From contig NZ_JH992902.1 in assembly GCF_000315545.1 (NCBI RefSeq), positions 159,280-223,279 of the forward strand: a stretch of 64,000 nucleotides of DNA, given 5' to 3'. The position numbers and the translations under genes are program-made. This document shows, piece after piece, positions 26,607 to 34,526 of the stretch. The DNA comes from Selenomonas sp. F0473. GTDB taxonomy: Bacteria; Bacillota; Negativicutes; Selenomonadales; Selenomonadaceae. Each line of letters opens with the position of its first letter. Position 1 is the stretch's first letter. The notes below the pieces were generated by a model. It was given only the letters and a program-made list of their open reading frames with translations, made no database searches and was not told where the DNA came from.

Positions 26607-28400
26607 TTAACGGACCTGTCTGCCGGCCCCTGCGCCGTCGATGGCGACGGCGACGTTTGCCTCGGTGAAGGTCTTCATGTCGTTGAGGGTGTGGAGCGCG
26701 GCGCGAACGATGCTGCAAGCGAGCAGTCCTGCCGTGCCTGCGGGAGGCTCTGCGCCGAGGTCAAGCATATCGGGGAGAATATGCAGGATGTAGGGAGCGA
26801 CGGCGGGGGATGATTCCTCTATATGATGTACGATGGCATCCGTTGCGGCGTCGGCGGGCAGGATGAGGGCGCCGCACGCGGCGGCGGTGCGGACGGCCTC
26901 CGAGACGGCATGCGGAAGGGGCTCTTTTGCCGCGTCATTCTCCGGCGTGCCGAGGAGGAGGATGGGATGTGTTGCGGCAGTTCTTTTTACGGCATGCTGC
27001 AGCGCGCGGAACTGCGCCTCAGACCTATCCTGCGGGAGGGACAGGAGACGTATTGGAATCCCTCCATGCGCGGCCATTGCTCCAAGGACTCTCGTATATG
27101 TTCGGGAGAGCCGATCCTCTCGTGCGATGAGGAGGAGCGCGGCCTTCGTATCTGCGGGCGGCTGCGGATTCCGCATCGTACCCGCAAGGCGCACGGCGAT
27201 TTGTTCGAGATAACCGAGGCTGTGGATGGGTTTGGCGAGGTTGTCCAGACGATATTGGCAGGCCTCCATTGCCGCACTGTTCGGTACGGGAATGCGCGGC
27301 ATCGGCTTTCGTTCTGCGGTCGTGTCATTTGTTGGGGGCAGAAGGTATGGCGCGGGGGAATCAGTAGTGCCCTGTCGGCCGTCAATGACTTCCCATACGC
27401 GCAGCATTTGCCCCAGCAGATCGAGCGCGATGGAGGAACCGGCGGCCTCGCTCAGGCGAATATCCAGCCGCAGCATGGGCGTGAGACCGAGGCGGCGGAG
27501 CGCGTGGGGCTGAGAATGTTCAGAGAGAGAGCCGTGGGAGGCGAGCAGATAATACGCGCAGTTGGGGGCGAGCGCGTGGGCGATGAGCGCGGCGGAGGTT
27601 GTGTTTGCTCCGTCGAGGACGACGAGCATCCGCCGTGCCGCGGCGCCGAGGATGATGCCGGCGATGCAGCCGAGTTCAAAGCCGCCGACCTTTGCGAGGA
27701 CATCGAGGCCATCCGCTGCGTCGGGGCGATTGACCGCAAGCGCACGCCGAACGATTTCAATTTTATGCGCGAGACGCGCATCGGAGATGTTCGCGCCGCG
27801 TCCTGTGACCTCTTCGGGCGCGAGGCCGAGGATGGCGGCGACAATGGCGGCGCTGGAGGTCGTATTGGAGATGCCCATCTCCCCGGGGAGAATGCAGCGA
27901 TCGCCGCGGTCGGCGCATAGCCCCGCGAGTTCGATGCCGGTCTCAACCGCCTGCACGGCCTGCGCGCGCGTCATAGCAGGCCCCTTGGTCATGTTTGCCG
28001 TACCGCGCGCAATGCTGCGGTGCAGGAGCCCCTCTATATGCGCCGTATCTGCATCCACGCCGAGGTCGGCGACGATGAGACGGGCATGCGCATAGTTCGC
28101 GACCGCATTGGCAGCCCCGCCGTGTGCGATGAGGTAGTTGCACATCATGTTGAGCGTGGTCTCGGGCGGATAGGCGCTGACGCTCTCCGCCGCGACGCCG
28201 TGGTCGGCGCAGGAGATGACGACGCTCGTCTGCGGGGGGCGCGGGTGACGCTCTCCCGTCATGCGGATATAGCGGAGCAGGGCGTCGCCGAGACGGCCGA
28301 AATCCATGTCTTGATGGGCTGAAAGCGATTTTTCTGCGGCATCGGAGAGCGTGCTGTCCGGAACCTCTATCGCAGCGATTGTTTTTTCCAAAAGTGTCAT
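26607..28400 (-). CDS. Double CobT-like phosphoribosyltransferase (possible fused ArsA/ArsB type)
   Basis: The 597-residue protein holds two CobT-like parts. Residues 1-342 carry CADHGVAAESVSAYP, GEMGISNTTSSAA, KVGGFELG and the catalytic-type glutamate E318 (LSEAAGSS), but lack the usual N-terminal DNLxKPxGSLG. Residues 370-597 supply DNLAKPIHSLG (386-396) and end LDLG...NDMKTFTEANV like CobT, but have Ala554 where the glutamate belongs. CobT activates the lower-ligand base of cobamides. A catalytic plus a non-catalytic CobT homologue is the known layout of ArsA/ArsB of Sporomusa, which attaches phenolic bases; here both would be in one chain. That last step is inference. The ATG overlaps the tex stop (ATGA). 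Confidence 0.85.
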   Translation of the reverse strand: MTLLEKTIAAIEVPDSTLSDAAEKSLSAHQDMDFGRLGDALLRYIRMTGERHPRPPQTSVVISCADHGVAAESVSAYPPETTLNMMCNYLIAHGGAANAVANYAHARLIVADLGVDADTAHIEGLLHRSIARGTANMTKGPAMTRAQAVQAVETGIELAGLCADRGDRCILPGEMGISNTTSSAAIVAAILGLAPEEVTGRGANISDARLAHKIEIVRRALAVNRPDAADGLDVLAKVGGFELGCIAGIILGAAARRMLVVLDGANTTSAALIAHALAPNCAYYLLASHGSLSEHSQPHALRRLGLTPMLRLDIRLSEAAGSSIALDLLGQMLRVWEVIDGRQGTTDSPAPYLLPPTNDTTAERKPMPRIPVPNSAAMEACQYRLDNLAKPIHSLGYLEQIAVRLAGTMRNPQPPADTKAALLLIAREDRLSRTYTRVLGAMAAHGGIPIRLLSLPQDRSEAQFRALQHAVKRTAATHPILLLGTPENDAAKEPLPHAVSEAVRTAAACGALILPADAATDAIVHHIEESSPAVAPYILHILPDMLDLGAEPPAGTAGLLACSIVRAALHTLNDMKTFTEANVAVAIDGAGAGRQVR

Positions 28401-28655
28401 GCGCGTTTCTTTTCCTTTGCTAGCTGTTTCAGCGAGAGACCGATGCGGCCGCGCGCCTCGTCGATGCTGATAATCATAACGTCGAGAGTGTCGCCGACGG
28501 ACAGAACGTCGAGCGGATGGCGGACGCGCCGCGCGCTCATCTCCGAGATGTGGAGCAGTCCCGCCTGCTTGAGGCCGATATCAATGAATGCTCCAAAATC
28601 CGTAATGTTGCGCACGGTACCGCGCAGGATGCTGTCGACGGCGAGGTCGGAGAGC
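28397..28655 (-). pseudogene. tex: Detached S1 domain of tex, out of frame with the main ORF
   Basis: This reading frame encodes the C-terminal S1 RNA-binding domain of Tex: KLSDLAVDSILRGTVRN, then ITDFGAFIDIGLKQAGLLHISEMS and IGLSLKQLAKEKK. It is one frame away from the 682-residue ORF upstream. Restoring one A in the GAAAG run at 28654-28656 (plus-strand TTT) would join NIE to KLSDLAV and give a normal Tex. An internal ATG (28615) is unlikely to be a real start. The cause is either a sequencing error or a true one-base deletion. Confidence 0.8.
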
Positions 28656-30585
28656 TTTCAATGTTCTGCCGTGTGAGCGGCGCGGGCAGGTCTTCGCGCG
28701 GGTCGCGTCCCGGGCGCGCGAGGGCTTTTAGAATATCCGTGACCGTCGGAACGCCCGCGTCCAGTTTCCTCGCAAGTGCCGCAGCGTCGACCTGTGCCGT
28801 CTTGAGGGCGAGGGCAGGGAGGTTCGAACGATTCGTGAGGTCAGATTCATCAGCACCGATTTCTCCGAGGATTGCGCGCGCGAGCGGATAGGATTCGGGA
28901 TGGACGGAAGTTGCGTCGAGCGGCGTTTCCCCTTCGCGAATGCGCAGAAAGCCTGCGCATTGGGTGAACGCGGTATCGCCGAGCCGAGAGACCTTGCGCA
29001 GGGATTTTCTGTCGGTGAATCTGCCGTGCTCGTTGCGGTAGGCGACGATGTTCTTTGCGATGGCGGCGTTGATGCCCGCGATGCGGTTCAGGAGTGCGGG
29101 AGAGGCTGTGTTGAGGTCGACGCCGACATGGTTGACCGCGTCCTCGACTGTGGCGTCGAGCGTCTCCTTGAGCTCTTTTTGGCTGACGTCGTGCTGGTAC
29201 TGACCGACGCCGATGGACTGCGGGTCGATTTTCACGAGTTCGGCCATAGGGTCCTGCACGCGGCGTGCGATGGAGACGGCACCGCGGATTGTCACGTCGT
29301 AATCGGGCAGTTCTTCTTTTGCGAGTGCGGAGGCGGAGTAGACGGAGGCGCCCGCCTCGTTCGTAATGAGGTAATGGACGTGCGCCAGATGATTGTCGCG
29401 GATGAGCGCGGCGGCGAACTGCTCCGTCTCGTAGGATGCCGTGCCGTTGCCGATGGAGATGAGCGTTATATTATGCGCCTTGATGAGTTTCAGCAGCGCA
29501 TCGGCGGCAGAGCGGCGGGCGTTTTCGCTCTGCGTTACTTGAATGACGCCGCTTGCAAGGACGTGTCCCGTCGCGTCGACGACGGCGACCTTGCAGCCGG
29601 TGCGGTAGCCGGGGTCGAGCCCCATGACGACATGCCCCGAGAGGGGGGGCTGGAGCAGCAGCTGTCGGAGGTTGTGTCCGAATACCTTGATTGCCTTTGT
29701 TTCGGCCTCTTCGGTCAGGCGCGTGCGCAGTTCCCGCTCAAGCGCGGGGACGAGAAGGCGCTTGTAACCGTCCTCCACGGCCGTGCGCAGTTCGGCGGCA
29801 AAGATGGAGGGGCGGCGGAAGATACGCCGATAAATCCAATCGATATTTTCTTCGTGGTCGATATTGATGCGAACCGCAAGGCATCCTTTCTTCTCGCCGC
29901 GGTTGACGGCAAGGATGCGGTGCGAGGGCAGGGTACGGACGGGTTCCGCGTACGCGTCGTACATCTGAAAGGTCTGCGCATCCTCCGCCTCCGTGTTCAG
30001 CGTGGTCTCTAGGGTCGCCCGTTTCCAAAAGCGCTCCCGCATCAGTCGGCGGAGCTCCGCATCGTCCGTGACGGTCTCGGCGAGAATATCGCGTGCGCCA
30101 GCTAGGGCGTCGGCGGCGGTAGGAACCTCCCGCGCATCGCTCACATATGCGGCGGCGTAGTCCCCGGGCATGCCGCTTGTCTCCGTTTGCAGGAGCATCG
30201 CGTTTGCGAGCGGCTCCAGGCCGCGCGCCCGCGCGATGGAGGCGCGCGTCTTTTTCTTTTGTTTGTAAGGACGATAGAGGCCTTCAAGGGTCTGGAGTTT
30301 CTCCGCGGCATCGACGGAGGCGCGGAGTTCGTCCGTCAGTTTTCCCTGCTCTTCGATGCGGGCTAGAATTTCCTCCTGCCGTTTTATCAGACTGCGCAGA
30401 TAGGCGAGGCGCGTCTCAACCTGCCGCAGGACTTCATCCTCGAGAGAGCCCGTTGCCTCCTTGCGGTAGCGGGCGATGAAGGGAATCGTATTGCCGCCGT
30501 CGAGCAGGGTGATAACGGATTCTACCTGCTGCGGACGGATGGAGAGTTCTTTCGCAATTACGGCCGGGATATCGGAAATACGCAT
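28537..30585 (-). CDS. tex: Tex-family RNA-binding transcription accessory protein, frameshifted before its S1 domain
   Basis: Tex is a conserved multidomain nucleic-acid-binding protein linked to transcription. Present are the N-terminal helical region (IPFIARYRKEATGSLEDE near residue 34), the YqgF-like nuclease fold (VVMGLDPGYRTGCKVAVVD near 316), the helix-hairpin-helix region (LDTAVEDAVNHVGVDLNTASPALLNRIAGI-like, near 490) and the linker to the S1 domain (PGRDPREDLPAPL). From about residue 644 the sequence turns nonsensical and stops at 682 because of the shift at 28654-28656. The true gene spans 28397-30585. Its promoter is at 30620-30647 on the minus strand, and the CobT-like gene overlaps its end. 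Confidence 0.88.
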   Translation of the reverse strand: MRISDIPAVIAKELSIRPQQVESVITLLDGGNTIPFIARYRKEATGSLEDEVLRQVETRLAYLRSLIKRQEEILARIEEQGKLTDELRASVDAAEKLQTLEGLYRPYKQKKKTRASIARARGLEPLANAMLLQTETSGMPGDYAAAYVSDAREVPTAADALAGARDILAETVTDDAELRRLMRERFWKRATLETTLNTEAEDAQTFQMYDAYAEPVRTLPSHRILAVNRGEKKGCLAVRINIDHEENIDWIYRRIFRRPSIFAAELRTAVEDGYKRLLVPALERELRTRLTEEAETKAIKVFGHNLRQLLLQPPLSGHVVMGLDPGYRTGCKVAVVDATGHVLASGVIQVTQSENARRSAADALLKLIKAHNITLISIGNGTASYETEQFAAALIRDNHLAHVHYLITNEAGASVYSASALAKEELPDYDVTIRGAVSIARRVQDPMAELVKIDPQSIGVGQYQHDVSQKELKETLDATVEDAVNHVGVDLNTASPALLNRIAGINAAIAKNIVAYRNEHGRFTDRKSLRKVSRLGDTAFTQCAGFLRIREGETPLDATSVHPESYPLARAILGEIGADESDLTNRSNLPALALKTAQVDAAALARKLDAGVPTVTDILKALARPGRDPREDLPAPLTRQNIESSPTSPSTASCAVPCATLRILEHSLISASSRRDCSTSRR

Positions 30586-30619
30586 GAAATCAACCTTTCT
30601 TGTTCAGCAATGCTTTTCA

Positions 30620-30647
30620 TTATAACATGATTTTTCCGTAGAACAAA
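30620..30647 (-). promoter_or_regulatory. tex promoter
   Basis: On the minus strand TTGTTC (30642-30647) lies 16 bases before a TGT-extended TATAAT (30620-30625). It sits about 35 bases upstream of the tex start codon and probably also serves the CobT-like gene. Confidence 0.55.
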
Positions 30648-30688
30648 AGGAGGAAATGAGTTCTATATCGGAAGATGAAATAGGACTA

Positions 30689-30726
30689 TTGACAGGAATT
30701 TTAGAATAGAGTATTATAATATATAA
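30689..30726 (+). promoter_or_regulatory. Promoter of the PerR-like gene with a Per/Fur-type box
   Basis: TTGACA (30689-30694) and TATTAT (30712-30717) are 17 bases apart. TTATAATATATAA (30714-30726), an AT-rich inverted repeat with TTATA/TATAA arms, overlaps the -10 and resembles half or more of the Per box TTATAAT-N-ATTATAA. Autoregulation by the encoded protein is likely but not shown. Confidence 0.55.
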
Positions 30727-30772
30727 GTAATAATGATTTTAGTTTTGATATGATTGAAAAGTAGGAACGATT

Positions 30773-31225
30773 ATGCATGCAGATTCGATGTTGACGATCA
30801 GCGAGGTCACGGATATTCTCCGTCAGAATAAGAAGAAGGTAACGCCGCAGCGGCTTGCCGTCTATACGGCGCTTGCCGCGACCAAAGAGCATCCGACGGC
30901 GGAGACCCTCTATAAGGAGCTGCGCCCGAATTATCCGACGATGAGCCTTGCGACGGTCTATAAATCTTTGGATGCGTTCTGCGAGATCGGCATCGTACGA
31001 GAGCTGAATGTCGGCGAGGAGGCGTTCCGCTACGATGCGGATATCTCGCAGCATCCGCATGTGCGCTGCATTGCCTGCGATAAGGTTGCGGACGTTCCCA
31101 TTACCTCGCTGCCCGCACTGGATAAAAATGTCGCGTCCTTGACGGGCTATCGCGTCGTCGCACAGCAGATGTACTTCTTCGGCTACTGCCCGGAGTGCCA
31201 GAAGAAAAAGATCAGTCAAAACTAA
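30773..31225 (+). CDS. Fur-family metalloregulator, PerR-like
   Basis: The 150-residue protein has a winged-helix DNA-binding domain (about 8-88, with KVTPQRLAVYTAL and LATVYKSLDAFCEIG) and a metal-binding dimer domain. Two CxxC pairs, CIAC near residue 101 and CPEC near 141, make the structural zinc site found in PerR and Fur. The recognition helix and short length fit PerR, the peroxide sensor, more than Fur, but the difference cannot be settled by eye. Iron or manganese and peroxide are the expected signals. The promoter carries a Per-type box. It is a single-gene unit. Confidence 0.85.
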   Translation: MHADSMLTISEVTDILRQNKKKVTPQRLAVYTALAATKEHPTAETLYKELRPNYPTMSLATVYKSLDAFCEIGIVRELNVGEEAFRYDADISQHPHVRCIACDKVADVPITSLPALDKNVASLTGYRVVAQQMYFFGYCPECQKKKISQN

Positions 31226-31231
31226 GCGCAT

Positions 31232-31263
31232 AAAAAGCCCGTCTGATGCGGCGGGCTTTTTTT
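31232..31263 (+). terminator. Terminator after the PerR-like gene
   Basis: AAAAAGCCCG (31232-31241) pairs with CGGGCTTTTT (31252-31261), giving a stable stem with a T-run on the plus strand and A's on the other side. Confidence 0.85.
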
Positions 31264-31280
31264 ATGCGGCGCGCAGGGCA

Positions 31281-31314
31281 AAAGAAAAGCACCCGCTGCC
31301 GGGCGCTTTTCTTT
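31281..31314. terminator. Second bidirectional terminator, before the SpeD-like gene
   Basis: AAAGAAAAGC-A-CCCG (31281-31295) pairs with CGGG-C-GCTTTTCTTT (31300-31314) over a CTGC loop. Its orientation serves the minus-strand gene that ends at 31322 and backs up the preceding terminator. Confidence 0.8.
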
Positions 31315-31321
31315 CGAGGCG

Positions 31322-31780
31322 TTATCTGCGCGTTCTTCGTGCGAGGATACGGATCACCTTGGCGCCCGTACTCTTGATCCTACGGATGGGGGCGACGCGC
31401 GTTGTGGTCTTTGGACGAATCTCTGCCGGTGCGCGGAAATCGCCGCGGCGCAGATGCGTGCTCTTGGTCTTATCCGGCTGGAATGCCCTGCGCAGATCTG
31501 CGGCGATGGGCTCGAGTACCGCGTCCTCCATACAGAGATAGATATCGAGGGAGACATGGCGGAGATCCGGATGTACGTGCAGTGCCAGATGACCGTCCGG
31601 CAGCAGCGCCATCAGCGAGATATGACCGTTCTCCCGTACATCGCTGACGATCTGTAGGGGAGGCAGATTGATTTCCGTAAGCACTTCCGAAACTTTTATA
31701 CGGAGCGTTTCCTCGTCGCCGCATTTTTCACCTTTACAGTTATAAAAATCCACCGCCAGCAATCTCGATTGAATGGTCAT
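31322..31780 (-). CDS. SpeD-like protein lacking the pyruvoyl serine, with a basic tail
   Basis: Residues 5-115 resemble S-adenosylmethionine decarboxylase (SpeD): VDFYNCKGE near 10, then LLPDGHLALHVHP and VSLDIYLCMED. In active SpeD the motif ESH supplies the serine that is cut from the preceding Glu and becomes the pyruvoyl cofactor. Here it reads D62-G63-H64, so self-cleavage and cofactor formation cannot occur as known. The other active-site residues, H68 and C83, are kept. Residues 110-152 form a tail rich in Arg and Lys (LRRGDF...ILARRTRR) not usual in SpeD. A binding or regulatory role is possible. No other polyamine gene is nearby. Confidence 0.75.
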   Translation of the reverse strand: MTIQSRLLAVDFYNCKGEKCGDEETLRIKVSEVLTEINLPPLQIVSDVRENGHISLMALLPDGHLALHVHPDLRHVSLDIYLCMEDAVLEPIAADLRRAFQPDKTKSTHLRRGDFRAPAEIRPKTTTRVAPIRRIKSTGAKVIRILARRTRR

Positions 31781-31823
31781 TCGATTCTGTCTCCTCGTAC
31801 AATTTCATACTATTCTAGCATCC

Positions 31824-31852
31824 ATTATAGAGGAAAGGCTGCCGGGCGTCAA
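31824..31852 (-). promoter_or_regulatory. Promoter of the SpeD-like gene
   Basis: On the minus strand TTGACG (31847-31852) and TATAAT (31824-31829) are 17 bases apart. With GAGGAG before the start codon this suggests a well-expressed gene despite the missing catalytic serine. Confidence 0.7.
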
Positions 31853-31944
31853 GGAATCTAGTTAAATCGTCCTAACGCATATGAATTCTTAGTATAGAAT
31901 GAAGCCTTTTCAGATAAAATCTCATGGAAAAATAAACTTCCTTA

Positions 31945-31953
31945 TGTTATACT
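31945..31953 (+). promoter_or_regulatory. Extended -10 promoter of the mre-min-rodA cluster
   Basis: TGT-TATACT (31945-31953) is a good extended -10, about 80 bases before mreB. No recognisable -35 precedes it at normal spacing. It is the only promoter I can point to for the eight-gene cluster. The rest of the 254-base gap holds only the divergent SpeD-like promoter. Confidence 0.45.
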
Positions 31954-32034
31954 GAGTCCTGCATACTGTGCGTATGCATATGGAATTATATCCGCCGCAC
32001 TCAGCTTTTTGAATGGAAGGAGACTCCTTTAACA

Positions 32035-33069
32035 ATGTTTGGTCTTTTTGGTGGACACGATATGGGTATCGATCTTGGCACGGCAAATACGCTGGTGCAT
32101 GTGAAGGGCAGGGGAATCGTACTGCGCGAGCCCTCCGTCGTTGCGATCAAGAACGATACGGGCGATGTGCTCGCCGTCGGCGAGGAGGCAAAACAGATGA
32201 TCGGGCGCACGCCCGGCAATATCGTTGCGATCCGACCGATGAAAGACGGCGTTATCGCCGACTTTGACGTGACGCAGGCGATGCTGAAATATTTCATCCA
32301 CAAGGCGATGCGTTCGAAGTCGTTCGTGCGTCCGCGCGTTGTCGTCGGCGTGCCGTCGGGCGTCACGGAGGTCGAGAAGCGCGCGGTCATCGATGCGGCG
32401 CAGCAGGCGGGCGCACGCGAAGCGTATCTCATTGAGGAACCGATGGCGGCTGCCATCGGCGCGGGTCTTCCGGTGGAAGAGGCGACGGGCAGTATGGTCG
32501 TAGATATCGGCGGCGGTACGACGGAGATTGCGATCATCTCACTCGGCGGCATCGTGACGAGCCGTTCGATTCGTATCGGCGGCGACGAGATGGACTCCGC
32601 CATTGTGCAGTATATTAAGCGTATGTATAATCTCATGATCGGCGAGCGTACGGCGGAAGAGATTAAGATTTCAATCGGCACGGCGATTGTGACGCCGGAT
32701 ACGGATCGTACGATGGATATTCGCGGACGGGATCTCGTCAGCGGACTGCCCAAAACGTTGAATATCCACGCGAAGGAAATTCGCGAGGCGCTGAACGAGC
32801 CGATTTATAAGATCATCGACGCCGTGAAGAGTACCCTTGAAAAGACGCCGCCGGAACTCGCCGCTGACGTCATGGATCACGGGATTATGATGACGGGCGG
32901 CGGCGCGCTCCTTACGAACCTCGACAAGCTGCTCTCACATGAAACGGGGATGCCCGTACTGGTGTCGGAGGACGCTCTTTCCTGTGTCGGCGAGGGGACG
33001 GGGCGGACGCTTGAGAACATCGGCCTCCTCAAAAGCGTCGTCATGTCGTCGAAGAAATTAAGGCAATGA
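32035..33069 (+). CDS. mreB: Rod-shape-determining protein MreB
   Basis: The 344-residue actin homologue forms membrane-bound filaments that organise lateral wall synthesis. Actin-type nucleotide motifs are clear: [11 protein letters not shown] near residue 9, [18 protein letters not shown] near 157 and [15 protein letters not shown] near 283. The length is standard. AAGGAG lies 12 bases before the ATG. The stop overlaps the mreC start by four bases (ATGA), which begins a chain of tightly packed shape genes. Confidence 0.98.
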   Translation: MFGLFGGHDMGIDLGTANTLVHVKGRGIVLREPSVVAIKNDTGDVLAVGEEAKQMIGRTPGNIVAIRPMKDGVIADFDVTQAMLKYFIHKAMRSKSFVRPRVVVGVPSGVTEVEKRAVIDAAQQAGAREAYLIEEPMAAAIGAGLPVEEATGSMVVDIGGGTTEIAIISLGGIVTSRSIRIGGDEMDSAIVQYIKRMYNLMIGERTAEEIKISIGTAIVTPDTDRTMDIRGRDLVSGLPKTLNIHAKEIREALNEPIYKIIDAVKSTLEKTPPELAADVMDHGIMMTGGGALLTNLDKLLSHETGMPVLVSEDALSCVGEGTGRTLENIGLLKSVVMSSKKLRQ

Positions 33070-34007
33070 TTGATCGGCTCGGACGGGCAAGACGGTCGGG
33101 ACCTAAGATATGGGCGCTGCTTTTTGTTCTGCTGGCCCTTTTTTGCGTTATTTTCTTTGCCGCACGCGGGCGGTTTCAGGCGACTGCGTCCACAACGACG
33201 GTGGGCACTGTGCTTGCTCCGTTCGAGATGGCGTTTTCCTGGTGTGCCGGGCAGATCCGCTCTGTGACGTCGAATATCTGGGAAATTGCGACGGTGCACG
33301 AGCAGAATAAAATGCTTAAAAATGAGATTGAGCAGCTGCGTCGGGAAAATACGATGGCGGAGGAATATGCGGCAGAAAATGTGCGGCTGCGCGAGCTTCT
33401 TTCATACAAACAGTCGGCGCATCAGTTCGATCTTCTAGCCGCACGTGTGATAGGGCGCGATGCGGCGCTTTGGACAAGCATGATCGTGGTGGATCGCGGC
33501 GCGAGGGACGGGGTCCGTGAGAATATGCCCGTCGTCACGGGCAACGGACTCGTGGGGCGCGTGACGGACGTCAGCCCGCTCTCGTCCAAGGTACAGCTGA
33601 TCCTCGATGTTCGCTCCTCGGTCGGAACGCTCATCCAGCGCTCCGACTCGCGCGTGACCGGGATCGTCACGGGGACTATCGATAACCCCTATATGCCGCA
33701 GATGGTCAATATCCCGCGCAATGCGGACGTCGAGGACGGCGATGCCGTCGTCACGTCCGGGTTCGGCGGCATATACCCCAAGGGGATCATGGTCGGGCGC
33801 GTTGCGGCACAGCGCGGCGACGACAGCGGGCTCCTCAAGATCGCCGTCATTGAGACGGCGGTGGACTTCCAGCGGCTCGAGGACGTGGCGATTATCACGG
33901 CATCGCGGGAGGCTCCGCCGGAACCGATCCGGGCGGTTCCGCTGAGTCCCGGTGCGGCTGCCGCCGCGGAGATCTCGGCGACACAGATAAAGGCGGCGGC
34001 ACAGTGA
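33066..34007 (+). CDS. mreC: Rod-shape-determining protein MreC
   Basis: The 313-residue protein has one N-terminal membrane helix (about 13-33), a coiled coil (about 70-120) and the extracytoplasmic MreC beta domains (about 120-280, with [21 protein letters not shown]). It links MreB and MreD to penicillin-binding proteins. The C-terminal tail after residue 285 is Ala/Pro-rich. It starts on the mreB stop and its own stop overlaps the GTG start of mreD. Confidence 0.96.
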   Translation: MIDRLGRARRSGPKIWALLFVLLALFCVIFFAARGRFQATASTTTVGTVLAPFEMAFSWCAGQIRSVTSNIWEIATVHEQNKMLKNEIEQLRRENTMAEEYAAENVRLRELLSYKQSAHQFDLLAARVIGRDAALWTSMIVVDRGARDGVRENMPVVTGNGLVGRVTDVSPLSSKVQLILDVRSSVGTLIQRSDSRVTGIVTGTIDNPYMPQMVNIPRNADVEDGDAVVTSGFGGIYPKGIMVGRVAAQRGDDSGLLKIAVIETAVDFQRLEDVAIITASREAPPEPIRAVPLSPGAAAAAEISATQIKAAAQ

Positions 34008-34501
34008 AGCGATATCGGTTTTTTATCCTCTTTTTCATTGTGCTGTTTATATTGCAGTTTTCTTTTCTGCCGCTCATTGCGGTGTACGGAGTGATCCCGG
34101 ATCTTCTCCTCTTAGTCACCGTGTCCTATGCGTTCCTGCGCGGGAGCAAGCTGGGCGGGCTGGTTGGATTCGCACTCGGGTTACTGCAGGATCTCAGCGT
34201 AGGTTCCTTTTTCGGACTGCATGCGTTTACGTTGACGCTGATTGGGCTCTTCTTCGGACGTTTCTCCGACCGCGTCTTTAAGGAGCAGTTTTTCTTGCCG
34301 ATCACCGCGTCGGTCGCCGCGACATTTGCCCAGTACGTGATCTCGGCCGTGATTGTCTATCTGCTCGGCTATCGTTTCAATCCGTTTTTGCATATGGGGC
34401 GCGTGCTTATTCTCCTGCTGATATTTCAGCTGATCTTTGCTTATCCGATTCATTGGGCAACCTTTCATTTGGATAAGCGCGTGAGTGAACCGAAACGTTA
34501 G
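34004..34501 (+). CDS. mreD: Rod-shape-determining protein MreD
   Basis: The 165-residue integral membrane protein has five to six membrane helices and matches MreD in length and in position after mreC. The segment GGLVGFALGLLQDLSVGSFFGLHAFTLTLIG-like (shown in part: FALGLLQDLSVG near residue 57) is typical. It acts with MreB and MreC in the elongation machinery. The start is GTG 34004, overlapping the mreC stop codon. Confidence 0.92.
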   Translation: MKRYRFFILFFIVLFILQFSFLPLIAVYGVIPDLLLLVTVSYAFLRGSKLGGLVGFALGLLQDLSVGSFFGLHAFTLTLIGLFFGRFSDRVFKEQFFLPITASVAATFAQYVISAVIVYLLGYRFNPFLHMGRVLILLLIFQLIFAYPIHWATFHLDKRVSEPKR

Positions 34502-34526
34502 GGAAGGATATTCTCGGAGTCTAATT

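Noticed and set aside
28640-28670. Programmed -1 frameshift in tex
   Set aside because: There is no strong slippery heptamer (only GAAAG) and no evident downstream stimulatory structure, and Tex is not known to need recoding.
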